In this document: positions 59,601 through 64,000 of the stretch, one piece after another
How positions within the stretch are numbered: the stretch's first letter is position 1
How the letters are laid out: each line of letters begins with the position of its first letter
DNA from: Monocercomonoides exilis
Lineage: Eukaryota; Preaxostyla; Oxymonadida; Polymastigidae
Direction of reading: 5' to 3'
Assembly: GCA_001643675.2 (NCBI GenBank)
Contig: LSRY02000032.1
Span: forward strand, 992,001-1,056,000
Length of the DNA stretch: 64,000 nucleotides
Translations under genes and position numbers: made by a program
The notes under the pieces: model-generated
What the model was told of the DNA's origin: nothing
Database searches by the model: none
The model's input: the letters and a program-made list of their open reading frames with translations, nothing else

Positions 59601-62600
59601 CTCATTGATTTGCTGCGAGGTCAGCCAGCACCTCACAAACATATCCCTTCCGACTCTTGCTCTGTTGCCTCCAAATGTGACATTCGAAACCACAAACCTG
59701 AGAATCCTTGCCTCTTTCATCTCGCTTTCCAGATATGCCCCTCCCCCTTTCCCCTCTTGTGCAGAGCATGTGCATATATTCGTGCTATTCACTTCAACCA
59801 TACCATTTGCAGGCACCATCACCCTGAGCCCACCTCCACAGCTGTTGCTATCTGCGTGACAGCCTTCAAATGTCGAATTCAGAATCTGGATTAATCCGCT
59901 ATTATTGATGCAGCACACCAATGCACATGCCTCTTCGTTGTTATCATTTTCTATGTTCCTGATTGAACACTCTTCCATCTTCATGCTCCTCTCGTCCGTG
60001 TGCTCGCTTGCTTCATTGAAACATATCAGTGCGGATGTGGCTTTTATTCCGCTGATCTCACACAGACACAGCCACAGATCCCCCTCGTTAATCTCAAAAA
60101 TTCGAAAAGACAAAGTCGATTCTGCCTGAAGAGAAAAAGCACATTTTTCGATTTTCACATACGACTGGGGCTGGGCCAATCCGATCAATGCTCTTTGACC
60201 GTTCGTTAATGCACCTGGAATGGAATAGTTCACCCTGCATATTGTTGTTTCATTTCCAGCAAGCACGACTCCTTCATCCATGGGAAGTGAGTCGCTCACA
60301 TAAATTGCAGAATTCGATTCCATTTGCAATGGTCTAACAAGCATGTAATCCAGTTTCGTCTCCCTTCGCACCTCGCACTTTTCCCGAATTGCCACTGTCT
60401 TTTCTCCATCTCCACGAATATGCTCCACTCCAGTCTCAAAAGTCAAGCACGGAAATATCTCTTTTCCGCATCCGATGTTGTTTGCCCCTCGTTCACCATC
60501 GACATAGATCGTCTCGTTGAAATACCCAGTGATGAACACAAACAGATCTTCGTATCCCTCAAACCGTGTTCGGTCGCTCCCCATGAGCGAATTCACCCTG
60601 ATTGAGACATCAATTCTAGAAGCAAACTCAAATGATGAGCTGTTCACAACCTCTGTCAGATCCTTGCAGCTGATGAACATGTCCACTCCCACATGTGCTC
60701 TGTTGTTCTCAAATTCCAAATTCACGAATCTCACTTCGCTTGACTCTCCTCTGCATTCCAAGCACACAAACCCACCTCGCCCCATGCTTTCTGTCTCGCA
60801 CTCGCATTTGTGGCACAGCGTCTGCACTCCTTGCATTGCAACAGAGCCTGATTCTGTTAATGCCACACGGATCGCTCCTCCAGCCACACTCGATGAAGAT
60901 CTCACTTCATTAAACACGCAATCTTCCAAGATAATCTGCCTTTCAGTCTCCGTCGAGGCTAAGCACCCTTCATCTGTGCTTGCAAGTGATATTCCTTCAA
61001 ATTTGGTTTTGTTTTGAAGAAAGCGTGGAGCGTTGTTATCGTTTTTGCACTTCTCGCTTGTCAATGACTCATCTTCTGCAAAAGCAAACAGTGGACCATT
61101 TGACAACGTTATCTCTTTGAACCAAACCCCATCCATTTCTGCTTCGCTGCTCTCACTAAACTCAAATGGGCTGACACAAAATGAAACACCAGAGATTGAG
61201 CATCTGTCCATTTTCATCTTCCCTCCAACAATTTGCACAAATGTGTATCCAACGGCTGATGCAGACTGGGATTTCAAGGAGCAATCTATCAAAGAAACTG
61301 ATGAGTTGTCTGCATCACCAGATTTGATCAACCGTCCAACAGGGATCGAGTAATGTGGCTGGATCACAAAGTTCACTCTTTCAAACAACACATCTTCTCT
61401 GTTCAGCAGCACCCAATCACATCCTTCCATCTGCGGCGAAGCGATCTCCTTAAACACCAACTCACACAATGAGTCAGCAGCTTTCGAAACAACTGACATC
61501 CCCGATAAGTCAAAACGGTCCTGAATGATTGTTTCTCTGTCGATTCTTATTTCTTTCACTTCGGCTGCATCATGCGCGATATTTGCATATCCCCTCCAGA
61601 ATGACTCACACGGGAGCAATTCATCTCCACATCCCAAAACATCAGTCCCTTCAGCAGACACTTCGATGCACAGCGAATGGCGCTCCTCCAGAAAATACGC
61701 CAGATTCACACCTTCAGAAAATAAAATGTCATCAACTCCGTAAATGTCAATATCATTCCTTGTCTCATCTCCATCTTCGTTCTTTATTCCAAATATTCTG
61801 GTGCGTGATATTGTTCTGTTCAGCTCGTGGCATTTGATGAACACATCACGTCCCATCAATGCTTTGTTCCCACTCACGCAAACATCGCTTATTGCAAAGT
61901 CCTTTGGACAGTCTTCTCCTTCAAGCTCGATATATATCCCTCCTCCCTTCCCGATTGTTTCATCAACTGCGCACTCCTTCATCGTTGTGTTCTCAACCTC
62001 CAATTTCCCATTCTCCTTCACACGGAAATACATTCCTCCTCCGTCTCCATCTGCTCTCTTGCAAGAACAAATATTGCAGCTCTCGTTCAGTGTCATTTCA
62101 TCCATGCCAGCACCCTTGATCCCACATCCATCTGCAAAGACACAATTCGAGATACTTATTCCTCTCAGCGCAACACATCCCTTTTCTGCTGTTATCAGTC
62201 CATATCCACTCAATGAGGTTGAACAGAAGTCGTGAATCCCCACATTATCCATCTCAAGACTGTTTCCTCCAAACATCACAACAACCATTTCTGTTTCTGG
62301 AGCTTGTGCATTTCCAAATGCTTCTTCTTCTCCACACTTAAATTCGACAAAGTTCGCAACACACTTTCCAACAGAAACTGTTATAAATGCCTGATGATCG
62401 CTTTCGCATGGCAGTGTTACCACCAAGGAGCACATCTCGAGGCTCGTCGATTCGTCTCCTGTTGTCTGTTCCACACACCCACACCTTGTCACAACAACAT
62501 TTCCTTTGACTCCGTTATTTCCTGCAATTCTCAACTCTTTCCCGCCTCGATTCACTCTTCCGTCCAGTGGAGCAGTGTCCTTTATGATCAACGCAGTCTG

Positions 62601-64000
62601 ATCGTCTCTCATCATATCCATTCCAAACTTCACTTCATTGCACGGAACATCAATCCACCCACAACGCTCATATTTTCTTCCCTTTCCATCGACAGACAGC
62701 CGTGTCTGTTCGAGCGGAGGCCTGAACACGAAATGAATCAGAGATGTCAACAACTCCATTCCTTCTGTTTTATCCTCCACCAACATTCGATCCTCGCCAA
62801 TGTCTCTGAAAACTGTGTCTGTCCATGCTGATGGTTCCAGCATCTTCTCTGGCTCAGCTGTCACGATGTAAATATCCTTTCCGTGTTTCCCTTTATTGCC
62901 TGAAAATGTGTTGTTTTTCACTGAATATGATGTGCTTAGGCATGACAACTCCAGAAACATCCCTCCTCCACATCCATTTTGTTCATCCACGCTGCATTCA
63001 CTCACTGTGCACGAGTTTATTTTCAGCACTCCTCCATTCTCGACTTTCACACACAATCCTCCTCCTTTTCCATTCAAGTCATTGCACTTGCATCTCTTGA
63101 TTGTGCTATTGTCGAGCTCAACAGTCTTGGCTTCTGCAACTGAGCAGCTCAAAATGCTTCCACACACATTGCAACGGGTCACATCGCAGAATGTTGAATT
63201 GATGCCTTTGAAGATATCTCCCAGACTCACAAGTGGAACATTGTCCATCATAAATCCAGACACTTCGCAAGTGTGCAATGTGACTGTTCCTTCAGCAGCC
63301 CAGATATTTGGATGCTGAAAGACGATATCTGGCGAGTCTTTGCATCCTGTGAGACAGCATTTGTGGAGCTCAAGTGTGCCTCCGGCATCTGAAATGCAAA
63401 ACAAGCACGACTCCTTCTCGCTGTTGTCTGGCTTTCCATGGGCAAACATCAGATCCGACAAACTCAAAACTCCAGAACTTATCATGAAAAGTCCTTTCTC
63501 TTCTGCTTCCAGCTTTGCAATTATCTCAGATGCCCCGCTTCCCTTTCCCTTCCCTGTGATCTCAAATCCATCAATTTTGATCTGCTTCGAAACAAAAACC
63601 CCTTCATTAATCTCCATCTCAATGTGCTCTTCACTTGCTCTTTCCACTCCTTTTCCAACAGTCAGGCAGTTCAACGAGTCATTCTCACTTCTTCCACATC
63701 CGCTCCAATCAATGCCATTCGGAGTCACAACAATCACATCCAACACTCCAACAGGATCTGGGAGCAAATGGGATATGTTTTCTGAAATATCCCATTCATA
63801 CACAATTCGTTTTTGGTTGCTGATGGAATATGAATTGACAATAACAAGTTTCAATTTATCCCTCTGAGCATTGCTAACAAAAATGTCATTTCCATGTTGA
63901 ACTGCTGAATTGTAATAAAAAAAGCAACTGATTATTGTTGTTGTATATTTTACAGTTTGAGTGTGATCAAAAAGGACTGCTCCTGCGTTTGTCAAAGCTT
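56667..64000 (-). CDS. Giant beta-helix surface protein (copy B), 5' end outside the window, C-terminus truncated by a frameshift
   Basis: Open on the minus strand from the right edge to a TGA at 56667, at least 2,440 residues. The ectodomain shows the same architecture as copy A: repeated beta-helix-type blocks with GKGGG turns, the YVDGERGANNIGCG-type cysteine motif, and NRAHVGVDMFISC-type segments. Near 57740-57830 it has a transmembrane helix, then RWRKQKRR. The tail is identical to that of copy A through the APE motif and FSIGMMLWECLT segment, but ends MDVAKEQHR because of a one-base deletion in an A run. About 70 residues at the end of the kinase-like C-lobe are lost. The signal peptide and true start lie beyond the window. 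Convergent with copy A across a palindrome. Confidence 0.85.
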   Translation of the reverse strand, partial: ALTNAGAVLFDHTQTVKYTTTIISCFFYYNSAVQHGNDIFVSNAQRDKLKLVIVNSYSISNQKRIVYEWDISENISHLLPDPVGVLDVIVVTPNGIDWSGCGRSENDSLNCLTVGKGVERASEEHIEMEINEGVFVSKQIKIDGFEITGKGKGSGASEIIAKLEAEEKGLFMISSGVLSLSDLMFAHGKPDNSEKESCLFCISDAGGTLELHKCCLTGCKDSPDIVFQHPNIWAAEGTVTLHTCEVSGFMMDNVPLVSLGDIFKGINSTFCDVTRCNVCGSILSCSVAEAKTVELDNSTIKRCKCNDLNGKGGGLCVKVENGGVLKINSCTVSECSVDEQNGCGGGMFLELSCLSTSYSVKNNTFSGNKGKHGKDIYIVTAEPEKMLEPSAWTDTVFRDIGEDRMLVEDKTEGMELLTSLIHFVFRPPLEQTRLSVDGKGRKYERCGWIDVPCNEVKFGMDMMRDDQTALIIKDTAPLDGRVNRGGKELRIAGNNGVKGNVVVTRCGCVEQTTGDESTSLEMCSLVVTLPCESDHQAFITVSVGKCVANFVEFKCGEEEAFGNAQAPETEMVVVMFGGNSLEMDNVGIHDFCSTSLSGYGLITAEKGCVALRGISISNCVFADGCGIKGAGMDEMTLNESCNICSCKRADGDGGGMYFRVKENGKLEVENTTMKECAVDETIGKGGGIYIELEGEDCPKDFAISDVCVSGNKALMGRDVFIKCHELNRTISRTRIFGIKNEDGDETRNDIDIYGVDDILFSEGVNLAYFLEERHSLCIEVSAEGTDVLGCGDELLPCESFWRGYANIAHDAAEVKEIRIDRETIIQDRFDLSGMSVVSKAADSLCELVFKEIASPQMEGCDWVLLNREDVLFERVNFVIQPHYSIPVGRLIKSGDADNSSVSLIDCSLKSQSASAVGYTFVQIVGGKMKMDRCSISGVSFCVSPFEFSESSEAEMDGVWFKEITLSNGPLFAFAEDESLTSEKCKNDNNAPRFLQNKTKFEGISLASTDEGCLASTETERQIILEDCVFNEVRSSSSVAGGAIRVALTESGSVAMQGVQTLCHKCECETESMGRGGFVCLECRGESSEVRFVNLEFENNRAHVGVDMFISCKDLTEVVNSSSFEFASRIDVSIRVNSLMGSDRTRFEGYEDLFVFITGYFNETIYVDGERGANNIGCGKEIFPCLTFETGVEHIRGDGEKTVAIREKCEVRRETKLDYMLVRPLQMESNSAIYVSDSLPMDEGVVLAGNETTICRVNYSIPGALTNGQRALIGLAQPQSYVKIEKCAFSLQAESTLSFRIFEINEGDLWLCLCEISGIKATSALICFNEASEHTDERSMKMEECSIRNIENDNNEEACALVCCINNSGLIQILNSTFEGCHADSNSCGGGLRVMVPANGMVEVNSTNICTCSAQEGKGGGAYLESEMKEARILRFVVSNVTFGGNRARVGRDMFVRCWLTSQQINEIQFVLDLREPPYDRRNAIWGVGEGEAEEDIDLIPLIVVYRSELIFVSGAEGKGSDTKPCGNISAPCRSLNYGLSHLLDSSYSQLLIEKEADIVKDCAIRCGVLRSKEVSHPAIVHLRQEVSQLASQGCVMECSGDVKVENIAMSIHAAFSTLHESVLTEANGSLAISSSKFTAGSREEYLRQSLITVQSGLFQIQNSEVVGINSEKPLFAFEGGCECCLSSMNMSNLNSAKGIIHIIPGANITLKEARIGNVTLAESSLISVDEEGKQRRGSANEHGSVLLAYSVIGDIEQKSNGASCITSCAEGQDFRIANCSLRNHSCATNVGQIMSVSSSKIVYVENSLFEGKKENGREVLEKGSTDVICRWNGSVVELKDCTATLKATTITNSSEGGLSVSGGSVDVEKSEFYDNSPGMEKYPSYQRNIVCTNSAIMRIKGVKTGENNPQLLSSLWILNEGCEITGAGEERGSTFFVPTLQAVTTEEMEYNTLMRFQGSLLLPCNLSFCVVLSDGEAKQITHFLFDEAGFESEEAIVGATPNSIISDASPEIEVSVQIQFGNEESSSFTKAIVVRNKTQMTNNNESPITKGEKGRESSWALIVIVLFVILFLIVLIVSIIFIVRWRKQKRRTEELEEIVNDTVKKDPKLIEMVTMEMSPEAQWRRAEKEAETKNDERIKKRVYEKSLGHSESSEHLLSESGSTEYILGNDSDKIPQWMLEKVEEEEIRKRSPSPSISSTSTTDTSDTESTFVRGEDLCPTTSSMSNLVDAMACSCPYEKLIVDLRDSLFMLLHGRNEKKEMAIGTLQEREMTGAQILFWVANLALHSFEDGEEGLSSLANLSPHIVLFSEHMVICIVMHSDFSSDDDSDSSSISSTTVVTSASDDDESDSLPSSAFEDEDDFKKECLRWKAPELLMNKKMGATKESVAFSIGMMLWECLTLQIPFGEYEAEVAGQKIMNGERPNMENTHAESMLMDVAKEQHR

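Overview
This 64 kb window is nuclear DNA of an intron-rich, AT-rich protist. It carries eukaryote-specific genes (gamma-COP, Nup93, CCDC22, Tctex-type dynein light chain, RNF113/Cwc24). I place 35 short spliceosomal introns by eye. Their donors are mostly GTTTG, GTATG or GTGTG, and acceptors end in AG. TAA and TGA act as stops and CAA/CAG as Gln, so the code is standard. Giant secreted beta-helix proteins with a C-terminal kinase-like tail, plus a decayed gene from a family I recall only from oxymonads, suggest an oxymonad metamonad, most like Monocercomonoides. The species is inference, not proof.

Layout. 1-329: start of a secreted protein (minus). 1007-5457: gamma-COP (minus). 7025-7672: dynein light chain (minus). 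7929-12706: a cluster of TA-target inverted-repeat elements, one of 3.3 kb carrying a dead gene. 13401-15020: unrecognised helical-repeat-like protein (plus). 15833-18466: CCDC22 (minus). 18658-22570: Nup93/Nic96 (minus). 22740-24864: M3 oligopeptidase (minus). 24933-41089: a 5,317-residue fatty-acyl-AMP ligase/polyketide synthase (plus). 41484-42820: RNF113/Cwc24 (minus). 43788-51734 and 56667-64000: two convergent beta-helix/pseudokinase surface proteins whose tails form the arms of a roughly 7.4 kb palindrome.

The housekeeping genes serve vesicle coats, endosomal recycling, the nuclear pore, dynein transport and splicing. They show no operon-like relation beyond tight packing. The most unusual gene is the synthase. 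Its domain order is FAAL-ACP / KS-AT-KR-ACP / KS-AT-DH-ER-KR-ACP / TE, with catalytic residues visible in every domain and one exon of 15.7 kb. It predicts a fatty acid extended by two C2 units and released as a 5-hydroxy acid or delta-lactone. Its start codon lies 68 bp from that of the divergent M3 peptidase. The second unusual structure is the palindrome, which joins two surface genes tail to tail. One copy has lost its last ~70 residues to a single-base deletion.

Limits: all splice sites were chosen by reading frame, junction phase and remembered family alignments. No transcript or database search was possible. First exons of 10-18 bases (13401 gene, Nup93, synthase) are the least certain.
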